The notes under the pieces were generated by a model that was given only the letters and a program-made list of their open reading frames with translations, was not told the origin of the DNA and ran no database searches. From assembly GCA_947174975.1 (NCBI GenBank), contig CAMWLA010000003.1, positions 1 to 29,161 of the forward strand: DNA of 29,161 nt, written 5' to 3'. The stretch is from an uncultured Clostridia bacterium. GTDB lineage: Bacteria; Bacillota; Clostridia; Christensenellales; Borkfalkiaceae. A program made the translations under genes and the position numbers. Shown piece after piece: positions 21,164 to 29,161 of this stretch; position 1 is the first letter of the stretch; each line of letters begins with the position of its first letter.

Positions 21164-21699
21164 TATATAACCTCCACTTTGATATTGTCGTTAGTGTATA
21201 CGCAGATTTCGCTTGCGATTTTAAGCGACTTTTGTGCAATCTCTTCCGCGGAGTAATCGGTGTTCTGATAGAGTGCGCGCGCAGCAGCCAAAGCGTAGTT
21301 GCCGCCGCTGCCTATTGCCGCGATACCGTCGTCTGGCTCGATAACTTCACCCGTGCCCGAAACTATTAAAAGTGTATCTTTGTCGGCAACTATCATTAAA
21401 GCTTCCAACTTTCTTACAGCCTTATCCGAACGCCAAAGCTCGGCAAGCTCGACAGCGGAACGCATAAGGTTGCCCGAAAATTTATTGAGCATACCCTCGA
21501 ATTTTTCGCTTAAAGAAAACGCGTCGGAAACAGAACCCGCGAAACCTAAAACGACTTTACCGCCGTAAATTCTTCTGACCTTAGTCGCGCTGTTTTTGAA
21601 GATTACGGACTCGCCCATGGTCACTTGACCGTCGCCCGCGATCGCGGTTTTGCCGTTCTTCTTTACACCGCATATTGTAGTTGCGTGAAATTCAACCAT
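21163..21699 (-). CDS. hslV: ATP-dependent protease peptidase subunit HslV (ClpQ)
   Basis: 178 residues. HslV forms the double-hexameric N-terminal nucleophile proteolytic core. The N-terminus MVEFHATTICGV aligns with E. coli TTIVSV, so the catalytic threonine is T7 after removal of a six-residue pro-sequence, as in several Firmicutes. KKNGKTAIAGDGQVTMG, KVRRIYGGKVVLGFAGSVSDAF and AIGSGGNYALAAARAL follow, all family hallmarks. ATG has GAGGA 9 bases upstream. The 71 bases before it hold no convincing sigma-A promoter, so it is probably transcribed from upstream. Confidence 0.97.
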   Translation of the reverse strand: MVEFHATTICGVKKNGKTAIAGDGQVTMGESVIFKNSATKVRRIYGGKVVLGFAGSVSDAFSLSEKFEGMLNKFSGNLMRSAVELAELWRSDKAVRKLEALMIVADKDTLLIVSGTGEVIEPDDGIAAIGSGGNYALAAARALYQNTDYSAEEIAQKSLKIASEICVYTNDNIKVEVI

Positions 21700-21770
21700 A
21701 AAATATTTCCTCTTTAAAAAATGTCTTATACTTTAAATTTAAACTTTTTTGCCCGCTTTGAAACAAAATA

Positions 21771-22424
21771 TCAAGCGTGCCTTCCGCCGCTGAAATCCCA
21801 GCGAAGGGTTTTAGAATATTTCAAAGCCTGTTTTGCAAATTCTTTTTTGTCTTTTATGAGCAAATTGAAAGACGGGTCGTCTTTAAGGTCGGTTTCTTTA
21901 TTTGCAAAAAAATTATAGAGTTCGCGGTCTAAATGCAAAACTTCAACCTGCCTGCCGCTGTTGCCATTATAATTATGAAAAACAAGAATTTCCATATTCA
22001 CGCTTTCATTAAGCGATATAAAATTGAAAATAAACCATGTTTCTTCAAAGGGAATTACTTTGTTGCCAAACACGTCGTCATTAACCACAAATCCGTTGTC
22101 GGTAATTACTCTTCTTTCCTTTAAAATTCGTTCAGCTTCTTCAAACGGCATTTCGCAAAATTCCTTTTCGAGTTCGGCTGTGCGCTGTTCGATAAGGCGC
22201 TTATGTAATTTATTATCCACAAGCCAAAATATAAAAAATCCTATCAAAAACACTGCGAACGAACTTGCCATTACTGCGAACGTTATTGCGCTTTCACCGT
22301 AGAAACAGCCTATCGTAACCATAAGCGGAACGCCCGCCGCAAACCACACTGCAAAAAAGATTATAAGCGCAATATTGAATTTATATATGTATTTTGGAAG
22401 GTGCTTTTTATCAAAACTTATCAT
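21771..22424 (-). CDS. Unknown two-helix membrane protein
   Basis: 217 residues. Two helices (about 15-38, IALIIFFAVWFAAGVPLMVT, and 46-68, FAVMASSFAVFLIGFFIFWL) are followed by a basic-acidic helical linker (about 69-105) and a soluble domain of about 110 residues. That domain includes RRVITDNGFVVND, IPFEETWFIFNFISL and LHLDRELYNFF. I do not recognise the family; the layout of two helices plus a beta-rich domain is reminiscent of the 4879-5481 protein but there is no clear sequence identity by eye. ATG overlaps the trmFO stop (ATGA), AAGGA lies 7 bases upstream. It occupies the slot of xerC in the Bacillus dprA-codY operon. Confidence 0.7.
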   Translation of the reverse strand: MISFDKKHLPKYIYKFNIALIIFFAVWFAAGVPLMVTIGCFYGESAITFAVMASSFAVFLIGFFIFWLVDNKLHKRLIEQRTAELEKEFCEMPFEEAERILKERRVITDNGFVVNDDVFGNKVIPFEETWFIFNFISLNESVNMEILVFHNYNGNSGRQVEVLHLDRELYNFFANKETDLKDDPSFNLLIKDKKEFAKQALKYSKTLRWDFSGGRHA

Positions 22425-23713
22425 AAGTTTTCCTTGTATTCTCTGATACTTTTTAGTGCTCTTTCGGCAAGATATGCGTAACGCTGTTTCTTGTCGCGTA
22501 TCTTAATCTCAGCGGGTTTAAGTATTCCGAAATTCGCATTCATGGGCTGGAAATTATCGGTTGCCCCCGAGATATGTGCCGACAATGCGCCGAGCACCGT
22601 AGTATTATCGGGTATCTTCGGCTGCCGTCCGTTCAGCTTTTCGTACAAGTGAATTGCCGATATAATACCGCTTGCCGCCGATTCGACGTAGCCCTCAACG
22701 CCCGTTATCTGACCCGCGAAAAATACCTTGCCGTTTGCTTTCAGCGAAAAGTCCGCGTTAAGGCAAGTAGGGGAATTTATAAAGGTGTTGCGGTGCATGA
22801 CTCCGTATCTTAAAAAGTCGGCATTATTCAATGCGGGTATCATAGAAAATACACGCTTCTGTTCGCCCCATTTCAAGTTGGTCTGAAACCCTACTAAGTT
22901 GTAAGCCGTACCCGCCGTGTTTTCTTTTCTCAGCTGCAGTACGGCGTAAAACTTATTGCCGTCCTTATCGGTAAGTCCCACGGGCTTCAACATCGCAAAT
23001 CTTAAACTGTCTTTACCGCGCGAAGCCAGAACTTCCACCGGCATACACCCTTCGAAAATTTCGCTTTTTTCAAAGTCGTGTAAAATTACCCTTTCCGCAG
23101 ACACAAGAGAGGAAACGAAGCTTTCGTATTCCTCTTTGTTCATCGGACAGTTGATATAATCGTCGCCGCCCTTGCCGTATCTGTCGCCGTAAAAGCACTT
23201 ATCGAAATCAATGCTTTCGCGGGAAACTATCGGCGCGGAAGCGTCGTAAAAATGCAATTCGCCGCCGCATATGCTTCGGATATTTTCCGAAAGCACGTCA
23301 GTTGTCAGAGGTCCAGTCGCAACTATGCACCAGTCGTCGGGAACGGCGGTCACCTCTTCACATATAACTTTTATATTTTTGTGCGCTTTGATTTTTTGAG
23401 TTATGAACGAAGCGAACCCCTCACGCTCTACAGCCAGCGCACCGCCCGCGGGTACACAGGAAACTTCAGCCGCTTGCATTGTAAGCGAACCCAAAATCCG
23501 CATTTCCTCTTTAAGTAGGCCGCAAGCATTTCCGTAAATATCGTTGCTTTTAAGCGAGTTTGAACATACGAGTTCGCCGAAATTTTTGTCGCTGTGCGCG
23601 GGTGTGAACGACTTGGGCTTAATGTCGTACAGCTCAACCTCTACGCCTTTTTCGGCAAGGCAGTACGCCGCCTCGCAGCCCGCAAGCCCCGCGCCTATTA
23701 CTTTAATTTTCAT
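22421..23713 (-). CDS. trmFO: Folate-dependent tRNA (uracil-54-C5)-methyltransferase TrmFO
   Basis: 430 residues, the normal length. TrmFO makes ribothymidine at U54 of tRNA using methylenetetrahydrofolate and FADH2. The N-terminus is the FAD Rossmann motif VIGAGLAGCEAAYCLAE (5-21), followed by DKNFGELVCSNSLKS with C50, the Cys position described for the family. The centre has FEGCMPVEVLASRG with C223, the catalytic Cys, and the C-terminal part FFAGQITGVEGYVESAASG. It overlaps topA by 11 bases and follows it as in most Firmicutes. Confidence 0.96.
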   Translation of the reverse strand: MKIKVIGAGLAGCEAAYCLAEKGVEVELYDIKPKSFTPAHSDKNFGELVCSNSLKSNDIYGNACGLLKEEMRILGSLTMQAAEVSCVPAGGALAVEREGFASFITQKIKAHKNIKVICEEVTAVPDDWCIVATGPLTTDVLSENIRSICGGELHFYDASAPIVSRESIDFDKCFYGDRYGKGGDDYINCPMNKEEYESFVSSLVSAERVILHDFEKSEIFEGCMPVEVLASRGKDSLRFAMLKPVGLTDKDGNKFYAVLQLRKENTAGTAYNLVGFQTNLKWGEQKRVFSMIPALNNADFLRYGVMHRNTFINSPTCLNADFSLKANGKVFFAGQITGVEGYVESAASGIISAIHLYEKLNGRQPKIPDNTTVLGALSAHISGATDNFQPMNANFGILKPAEIKIRDKKQRYAYLAERALKSIREYKENL

Positions 23714-26006
23714 CTGCGGGTAATTCTTCCGTATAGTCGCAGTCCTTATTCGAACAGCGTATTTTGTCGTTTCTCTTTACAAGGTGTTTTCCGCACTTGG
23801 GGCACTTCTTGCCGGTGGGCGCGTCCCAGCTTAAAAACTTACATTCGGGATAGCCCGTACAGCCGTAGAATATCTTGCCCGTCTTGGACTTCATGCGTCT
23901 TGTCGGCTTTCCGCAGTCGGGGCAGACGCCGTCAAGCTTTTCTTCCTTGTCGCCGTTTTTGGGTCTCTTTGCGCCGCACTTGGGGCACTCTAAAAATTCG
24001 CCGTACTTGCCTTTTTTAAGAAGCATTTCACTGCCGCATTCAAGGCATTTTTCTTCGGTTATTTTCGCGTCGACGGGAAGTATCGAAGAACATTCGGGAT
24101 AGTTGGGGCAAGCAAGGAACTTGCCGAACTTACCGCTCTTTACGATCATATTCGCGCCGCACTTCGGACAGCGCACTTCGGAAATTTCCACCTCCGCCTC
24201 GCTGACTATGTTCGAGCATGCGGGGTAATTCGAACAAGCGAGATACTTGCCGTATTTTCCTATTCTTCTTATCATGGGATTTCCGCACTTTTCGCAAAGC
24301 ACGTCTGTGATTTCGTCGCCGTCTGTTGAAGCCGTTTTCAGCTTATCCGCAAAACCGGGATAGAAGTCCGCGATAATCTTGTGCCAGTCGACGCCGCCGT
24401 CCTCGATTTTATCCAGATCGTCTTCCATATGCGCCGTAAATCCCACGTCCATAATATCCGTGAAATACTTTAAAAGCATATCGGTTATTTTGTAGGCAAC
24501 GTCGGTGGGAACCATATATTTGCCCTCTTTTTCGACGTAACGGCGCTTCGTTAAAACGGAAATAATAGAAGCGTAGGTTGAAGGTCTGCCTATGCCCTTT
24601 TCTTCCATTACCTTTACGAGCGACGCGTCGGTATATCTTAAAGGCGGGCGGGTGAATTTCTGTTCCTTGGTGAGCGCGTTCAAATTGAGCAAATCGCCCT
24701 CTTCGACGGGCGGGAATAAAGCCGAAGCGTCCTCTTCCTCGTCCTTCGCGGTCTCCTGATACGCCGCGGTGTAGCCCGCAAAAAGCATAGCCTTACCGCT
24801 TGCCTTGAAGGTATAGCCCGCGCACTCGCACTCTATCTGCATACTGTTGTACTGCGCTTCCGCCATCTGCGAAGCGATAAATCTGTCGTAAATGAGTTTG
24901 TAAACGTTGTAATGCTTTTTGTCCAGCGAGGACTTAACGCTTGCGGGAGTAACCGCCAAATTTATCGGGCGGATAGCCTCGTGCGCGTCTTGCGCGCCCT
25001 TTTTCGTTGCGTAGAAATTGGGCTTTTCGGGAACGTATTCTTCGCCGTATTCTCCCTTTATAAACTGCAATGCGTTTTGCTGCGCTTCTTGCGATACGCG
25101 TACGGAGTCCGTTCTGATATAAGTTATAAGCGCGATGTGGTCGCCGCCGACGTCCATACCCTCGTATAAGTGCTGTGCAACCAGCATTATTTCGGGTGAG
25201 GTCATTCCGAATTTATTGGAAGCGTCTTGCTGCAGCGACGAGGTCGTGAACGGTGCGGGGGCGTGCTGTTTTGTAATTCCCTTTTTGACTTTGGTTACCT
25301 TAAAGGTGCCCGCCTTTACTTCCGCTTCGACTTTATCTGCAAGCTCTTTGCCGATACTTTCGTTATTTTTCTTTAACTGATATACCGCCTTGAACGGCTG
25401 ATACTTAGTTTCCTTATCCTGAAGCATTGCGGAAAACGACCAGTACTCGTCGGGGACGAACGCTTGAATTTCGCGCTCTCTGTCTACGATTAATCTGAGC
25501 GCAACCGACTGAACTCTGCCCGCGGAAAGTCCGCTTTGAATACGGTTATTCAAAAGGGGCGAAAGCTTGTAGCCCACAAGTCTGTCCAAAACGCGCCTTG
25601 CTTGCTGTGCGTCCACAAGATTATAGTTTATCTTGCGCGGGTTTTTGAGCGCGTTCTGCACCGCGGAGGGTGAAATCTCGTTGAACTCTATTCTGTTTTC
25701 GCCGTTTTCGTCAAGTCCCAGAACGGTTTGCAAATGCCAGCTTATAGCCTCGCCCTCTCTATCGGGGTCGGTTGCAAGATAGACTTTGCCCGCTTTCTGC
25801 GCTTCTGCGGTAAGCCTTTTTATTACTTCCTTTTTGCTGGGGGTAATTTCGTACTTGGGTTCGAAATTGGAAGTGATTTTTACGCCCAGCGTTTTTTCGG
25901 GCAAATCCCTTACGTGTCCGCCGGACGCGTCCACCTTGTACTTGCCCTTTAAATACTTTGAAATTGTTTTTGCCTTTGAAGGCGACTCAACGATAATAAG
26001 ATCCAT
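23703..26006 (-). CDS. topA: DNA topoisomerase I
   Basis: 767 residues. Type IA topoisomerase that relaxes negative supercoils. Toprim motifs: IIVESPSKAKTI with E7 and ATDPDREGEA with D80, D82, E84. The active-site tyrosine is Y296 in ITYIRTDSVRVS. The C-terminus (about 588-767) has five cysteine clusters, four of the tetracysteine zinc-ribbon type (for example CEKCGNPMIRR..., CPKCGANMIVKSG..., CLECGSEMLLKKG..., CPDCGKPTRRMKS...) plus a final CPKCGKHLVKR...CSNKDCDY. The number of ribbons is slightly more than the usual three or four. ATG preceded by GAGG; 11 bases after dprA. Confidence 0.97.
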   Translation of the reverse strand: MDLIIVESPSKAKTISKYLKGKYKVDASGGHVRDLPEKTLGVKITSNFEPKYEITPSKKEVIKRLTAEAQKAGKVYLATDPDREGEAISWHLQTVLGLDENGENRIEFNEISPSAVQNALKNPRKINYNLVDAQQARRVLDRLVGYKLSPLLNNRIQSGLSAGRVQSVALRLIVDREREIQAFVPDEYWSFSAMLQDKETKYQPFKAVYQLKKNNESIGKELADKVEAEVKAGTFKVTKVKKGITKQHAPAPFTTSSLQQDASNKFGMTSPEIMLVAQHLYEGMDVGGDHIALITYIRTDSVRVSQEAQQNALQFIKGEYGEEYVPEKPNFYATKKGAQDAHEAIRPINLAVTPASVKSSLDKKHYNVYKLIYDRFIASQMAEAQYNSMQIECECAGYTFKASGKAMLFAGYTAAYQETAKDEEEDASALFPPVEEGDLLNLNALTKEQKFTRPPLRYTDASLVKVMEEKGIGRPSTYASIISVLTKRRYVEKEGKYMVPTDVAYKITDMLLKYFTDIMDVGFTAHMEDDLDKIEDGGVDWHKIIADFYPGFADKLKTASTDGDEITDVLCEKCGNPMIRRIGKYGKYLACSNYPACSNIVSEAEVEISEVRCPKCGANMIVKSGKFGKFLACPNYPECSSILPVDAKITEEKCLECGSEMLLKKGKYGEFLECPKCGAKRPKNGDKEEKLDGVCPDCGKPTRRMKSKTGKIFYGCTGYPECKFLSWDAPTGKKCPKCGKHLVKRNDKIRCSNKDCDYTEELPADEN

Positions 26007-26017
26007 ATATCATTACC

Positions 26018-27055
26018 TCAAACTATTCCGTATCTGTTTCCGCCGAGGCGGGTAATCAACCCCATAATTTCCAGCTTGGTAACAACGGGGATTAACTGAT
26101 AAGTAAACGTCTCTAAATTGCGTGCTATTGCGGGCAGAAAACCCTCGCCCGAAATTTTTATCTGTTCAAGCACAGCTTTTTCGATATCCGAAAGTGCAGG
26201 CAGCGCTTTCGGCTTTTCTAAGTCTAAACCAAAAACTTCGAAAATGTCAAGTATATTTTCCGTAAGATATGCGCCGTTTTTTATAAGTCCGTTACAGCCG
26301 GCGCCCGAAGTTATGCCCGCATTGTACGGAAACGCAAACACTTCTCTGCCGTATTCCAAGGCGTAACGTGCGGTGATAAGCGCGCCGCTTTTCTTAGCCG
26401 CCGAAACGACAAGCGTTCCGCGCGATAAGCCCGCAATGATACGGTTGCGCACGGGAAAATTATATTTTAGCGGCGGGATATGGGGCGGGTATTCGGAAAT
26501 TAACAGTCCGTCATTTGCAACCTTTTCTATAAGCCCTCTGTTGACCGCGGGATAGAAATAATCGAAACCGTTTGCAAGCACGGATATGATTTTGCCCGAC
26601 GGCAGCGCGCCCTCGACAGCCGCGCTGTCGGCGCCTTCCGCCATTCCCGTAACCACGGTAAACGCTTCGGTAATTTCTCCGCAGATTTTTTTGCATTGAG
26701 CAATAGCAGTCGCCGTGCTCTTCCTCGAACCGACCACGGAAAAACAGTTGGTTTTCAGAAGATCAAGGTTTCCCTTGCAGTACAAAACTGCGGGCGGTTC
26801 GTCTATATGCTTCAGGTTTTCGGGATAGTCGGGCGACAAATAAGTCACGCATACTATGCCCTTTTTATGCAAATTTTCAAGCACTTCGGCGCGGTACGCT
26901 TTATCGTAAAACTTATGCTTTACAATATTATATACGCCCGAAGGAGCAGTTTTAATCAAGTCCTCCGCTTTAACCGCACTTAATTTTTCCTTGCTTTTTA
27001 ACTCGTCGATACTTGAAAGTATTATTAAATTTTGTTCTTCCTCTGTGTACGTCAT
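26018..27055 (-). CDS. dprA: DNA processing protein DprA
   Basis: 345 residues. DprA loads RecA on incoming single-stranded DNA during natural transformation. A SAM-like N-terminal region (about 1-65) precedes the Rossmann-like domain: SPDYPENLKHIDEPPAVLYC (74-93), FSVVGSRKST (105-114), VTGMAEGADSAAVEGAL (135-151), SEYPPHIPPLKYNFPVRNRI, and SGALITARYALEYGREVFAFP. The commonly seen GID-x-x-AH is GADSAAV here, so the conserved His is lost. A C-terminal winged helix of about 65 residues completes it. It overlaps comM by 4 bases (ATGA). Presence of dprA with comM suggests competence genes, though both occur in many non-competent species. Confidence 0.95.
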   Translation of the reverse strand: MTYTEEEQNLIILSSIDELKSKEKLSAVKAEDLIKTAPSGVYNIVKHKFYDKAYRAEVLENLHKKGIVCVTYLSPDYPENLKHIDEPPAVLYCKGNLDLLKTNCFSVVGSRKSTATAIAQCKKICGEITEAFTVVTGMAEGADSAAVEGALPSGKIISVLANGFDYFYPAVNRGLIEKVANDGLLISEYPPHIPPLKYNFPVRNRIIAGLSRGTLVVSAAKKSGALITARYALEYGREVFAFPYNAGITSGAGCNGLIKNGAYLTENILDIFEVFGLDLEKPKALPALSDIEKAVLEQIKISGEGFLPAIARNLETFTYQLIPVVTKLEIMGLITRLGGNRYGIV

Positions 27056-28569
27056 TTTAAGTCCATGCTTCTGTAGGACGAAGCTTCCAAAATATGCTCC
27101 GGCTGAATATTTTCACAAAGCTCTAAATCGGCGATAGTCCGCGCAACCTTGATTATCCTCGAACGCGCACGCGCCGATAAATGCATCGCTTCGAACGCGC
27201 CGCGCAGTATGTCTTCGCATTCCTTTGAAAGACGGCAGTATTTTTTAATCTGCCGCTCTCCCATAAGCGCGTTTACCGTCATATTATCGTCGGACAGCCG
27301 TTCGCGCTGAATAAGCCTTGCGCGCTCTACCCTCGCCTTGACGTCCGCGCTGCTCTCTTCCTTGCCGTCGGAAATGAGCTCGTCGTATTTCACGCCGTCC
27401 ACTTCGACTTGTAAATCTATTCTGTCCAGAAGCGGACCCGAAACCTTACTTCTGTACTTATGTATCTGCGCGGGAGTGCAAGTGCACTGCAGATATGCCG
27501 AGCCGTAGTTTCCGCACGGACAAGGGTTCATACTTGCGCACAGAATGAAATCGGCGGGGAACGTAACCGCGCCGCCCGCGCGGGTGACGGTTATCACCTT
27601 ATCTTCCAAAGGCTGTCTTAAAGATTCCAAGGCGTGGCGGGTGTATTCGGGAAGCTCGTCCAGAAACAGCACTCCCTTGTGCGCTTTGGATATTTCACCC
27701 GGCAATATGCGCGTGTTCCCGCCGCCGCACAGCGACACCGTGGACGCCGTGTGGTGGGGCGTTCTGAACGGGCGCAGAGCAACGATCCCCTCGTCGCCGA
27801 GGTCGCCCGCAACCGAATGAATTTTGGTAACTTCCAAGGCTTCTTCAAAGGTCATATCGGGCATAATGGTAGGTATGCACCGCGCAAGCATGGTTTTGCC
27901 CGTCCCCGGAGGGCCCGCAAGCAAAATGTTATGACCGCCCGCCACGGCGATTTCAAGCGCTCTTTTAGCCACTTTCTGACCGCGTACGAGAGATAAGTCG
28001 CAGTTGTACTCTTTTGCCGTCCTCGTCGCAATATAGCTTCTGCCCGCAACGGGCGTGAGCGTTACTGCGCCTGTTAAAAAATCAACGGTTTCTCTTAAAG
28101 AGTGCAGTGCGTAAATTTCTATGCCCTCGATATAGCTTGCCTCGTTGGCGTTAGCGAAAGGAATTATAAATTTTTTAAAGCCCTTGTCCCTTGCGGAAAT
28201 CAAAATGGGCAAAAGTCCCGTAACGGGGCGGAGAGCACCGTCCAAAGCAAGCTCGCCCAAAAACACGAAGTCCGTGTCCGCTACAAGCTGGTCGCTTGCG
28301 ATAAGTATGCTTATTGCAAGGGGCAAATCGTAGTGCGCGCCCTCTTTTTTGACGTCCGCGGGCGCAAGATTGATGGTGACTTTGTTAACGGGAAAAACGA
28401 AACGGCTGTTCTTTATTGCCGAGCGCACTCGCTCCTTACTTTCCTTTACGGCGGTATCGGGAAGCCCTACCAAATCGTAGGAAACCATTCCCTTATTGAT
28501 ATCCGTTTCAACCTCGACGGGAATTCCGTCAAGTCCGCTTAATGCAAAGCTTGTAACTTTGGATAACAC
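27052..28569 (-). CDS. comM: ComM/YifB family Mg-chelatase-like AAA+ ATPase
   Basis: 505 residues from a GTG with GGAGG 7 bases upstream. An N-terminal Lon-like domain (about 1-165; TSFALSGLDGIPVEVETDIN, VGLPDTAVKESKERVRSAI, INLAPADVKKEGAHYDLP) precedes an AAA+ domain with Walker A AGPPGTGKTML (218-228), Walker B GVLFLDELPEY, CASMNPCPCGNYGS with the cysteines of the family, and a C-terminal helical domain with SARARSRIIKVARTIADLE. ComM acts as a hexameric helicase in branch migration during natural transformation in Gram-negatives. In Firmicutes the role is less clear. First gene of the 11-kb operon. Length and motifs are normal. Confidence 0.95.
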   Translation of the reverse strand: MLSKVTSFALSGLDGIPVEVETDINKGMVSYDLVGLPDTAVKESKERVRSAIKNSRFVFPVNKVTINLAPADVKKEGAHYDLPLAISILIASDQLVADTDFVFLGELALDGALRPVTGLLPILISARDKGFKKFIIPFANANEASYIEGIEIYALHSLRETVDFLTGAVTLTPVAGRSYIATRTAKEYNCDLSLVRGQKVAKRALEIAVAGGHNILLAGPPGTGKTMLARCIPTIMPDMTFEEALEVTKIHSVAGDLGDEGIVALRPFRTPHHTASTVSLCGGGNTRILPGEISKAHKGVLFLDELPEYTRHALESLRQPLEDKVITVTRAGGAVTFPADFILCASMNPCPCGNYGSAYLQCTCTPAQIHKYRSKVSGPLLDRIDLQVEVDGVKYDELISDGKEESSADVKARVERARLIQRERLSDDNMTVNALMGERQIKKYCRLSKECEDILRGAFEAMHLSARARSRIIKVARTIADLELCENIQPEHILEASSYRSMDLK

Positions 28570-28589
28570 GCTTTTTCCTCCTTTGTATC

Positions 28590-28618
28590 ATATTATTTTA
28601 ATCAGCGCCTATAAGCAA
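28590..28618 (-). promoter_or_regulatory. Possible promoter for the comM operon
   Basis: On the minus strand TTGCTT (28618-28613), a 17-base spacer and TAATAT (28595-28590). Both hexamers deviate from consensus. The -35 is made from the conserved end of the dispersed repeat, which is interesting but does not raise confidence. Confidence 0.45.
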
Positions 28619-28713
28619 GCAGAACAAGGAGCGTGAGTATTTCCGAGGGCGCATACACAGAAGTATGTAACCGAGGAAACACGGAACGCGACACAGTTAT
28701 GCGACGCTTAGAG
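28613..28713. repeat. Dispersed repeat with internal long inverted repeat, copy 2
   Basis: The left end (28613-28633) matches 5531-5551 at 19 of 21 positions. Inside, GTATTTCC (28637-28644) pairs with GGAAACAC (28675-28682) except for one A-C, and CATAC (28652-28656) pairs with GTATG (28663-28667) around a 6-base loop. An unpaired right end, GTTATGCGACGCTTAG, borders the rplS terminator. No reading frame fits. It has the shape of a small non-coding dispersed element of unknown type. Confidence 0.45.
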
Positions 28714-28719
28714 GTGTTG

Positions 28720-28757
28720 AAAAAAGCACTTACCGCGCGCAAGCGGCAAGTGCTTTT
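28720..28757 (-). terminator. Terminator of rplS
   Basis: On the minus strand AAAAGCACTTGCCGC (28757-28743), loop TTGCGC, GCGGTAAGTGCTTTT (28736-28722), with one G-U pair, followed by T6. It lies 11 bases after the rplS stop. Confidence 0.9.
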
Positions 28758-28767
28758 GTTTATTAAG

Positions 28768-29112
28768 TTATTTTACTTCTGCAATCTTTGCAGCCTTACC
28801 GGTAAGTCCGCGTAAGTAATAAAGTTTAGCCCTTCTTACCTTACCCTTTCTTACTACCGTAATCGACGCAATCTTGGGCGAGTGAAGAGGGAAAGTTCTT
28901 TCAACGCCTACGCCGAAGGAAAGTCTTCTTACGGTGAAGCTTTCTCTGATGCCGCCGTGCTTTTTAGATATTACAACGCCTTCGAAGTTCTGAATTCTTT
29001 CTTTCGCACCCTCGATAACCTTGAAGCCTACCTTTACGGTATCGCCTACGTTGAACGCGGGAACCTCGGTTTTCATTGCTTCCTTTTCAATAGCTTCTAC
29101 TAAGCCTTTCAT
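28768..29112 (-). CDS. rplS: Ribosomal protein L19
   Basis: 114 residues, the normal length. L19 sits at the interface of the two ribosomal subunits. The family sequence is clear: VGDTVKVGFKVIEGAKERIQ, FEGVVISKKHGG, RESFTVRRLSFGVGVERTFP, LHSPKIASI, RRAKLYYLRGLTGKAAKI. ATG at 29112 has GGAGG 9 bases upstream. It probably belongs to the usual rpsP-rimM-trmD-rplS cluster, whose other genes lie beyond the window edge. Confidence 0.98.
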   Translation of the reverse strand: MKGLVEAIEKEAMKTEVPAFNVGDTVKVGFKVIEGAKERIQNFEGVVISKKHGGIRESFTVRRLSFGVGVERTFPLHSPKIASITVVRKGKVRRAKLYYLRGLTGKAAKIAEVK

Positions 29113-29161
29113 AATATTTTACCTCCATTTAAACTTGACATTCTTGTACTGTAAGTACAGA

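Noticed and set aside
21700..21770. Promoter for hslV
   Set aside because: TTGTTT-17-TTTAAA is the best arrangement found and is too far from consensus; transcription from upstream is more likely.
29145..29159. Inverted repeat TGTACT-GTA-AGTACA upstream of rplS, possible L19 leader
   Set aside because: Only 49 bases of upstream DNA are available and a 6-bp stem is too little to call a ribosomal leader; it could equally be the end of a preceding gene such as trmD.
1..29161. CRISPR arrays, tRNA or rRNA genes, insertion sequences
   Set aside because: No regularly spaced repeats, no cloverleaf-like segment with TTCGAAT-type arms in the intergenic gaps, and no transposase-like frame were found.

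Overview
The window looks like chromosomal DNA from a Bacillota (Firmicutes) bacterium, most likely a member of Clostridia. The evidence is AAGGAGG-type ribosome binding sites, near-consensus sigma-A promoters with 17-bp spacers, AT-rich intergenic DNA, an FMN riboswitch upstream of RibU, and a comM-dprA-topA-trmFO-hslVU gene order close to the Firmicutes arrangement. I cannot place it in a genus. No rRNA, tRNA, CRISPR array, transposase or phage structural gene was seen.

Layout. (a) 1-1012, minus strand: a truncated membrane protein, a DUF1828-like protein and a DUF4275-like protein form a small accessory operon. (b) 1173-2394, plus strand: an unknown membrane-anchored cysteine-containing protein and an M23 (LytM/SpoIIQ-like) protein, ending in a strong terminator. 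(c) 2402-2772, plus strand: a self-contained unit with operator-like repeats, a sigma-A promoter, an AAGGAGG site, a 32-codon acidic peptide gene and a terminator. (d) 2762-4828: a MocR/PdxR-type regulator divergent from an ECF transporter S component, with interleaved promoters. (e) 4879-5481: a two-helix membrane protein, possibly YcxB-like. (f) 10596 down to 5686, minus strand: tsaE-tsaB-rimI-alpha/beta hydrolase-membrane-anchored murF-ddl, linking t6A tRNA modification, ribosomal protein acetylation and peptidoglycan precursor synthesis. (g) 10639-12354: tcdA (converts t6A to cyclic t6A) and an FMN-riboswitch-controlled ribU. (h) 12351-15458: a translationally coupled GT-C/GtrB/GtrA glycosylation operon, divergent from a second GT-C enzyme (15577-17064). 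(i) 28569 down to 17102: an operon of about 11 kb, comM-dprA-topA-trmFO-membrane protein-hslV-hslU-SLR protein-hisS-trx, almost entirely overlapping or closely spaced. (j) 28768-29112: rplS with its own terminator.

Points that stand out are the 32-aa peptide gene with its repeated CTAACA boxes; three genes (tsaE, tcdA, the ECF S component) whose promoters imply leaderless mRNAs; an alpha/beta hydrolase whose catalytic N-terminus is reached only from a non-canonical ATT start; a MurF whose substrate-binding N-domain is replaced by about five membrane helices; and replacement of the usual xerC and codY neighbours in the hslVU operon. All functional calls come from reading motifs by eye; no database search was run.
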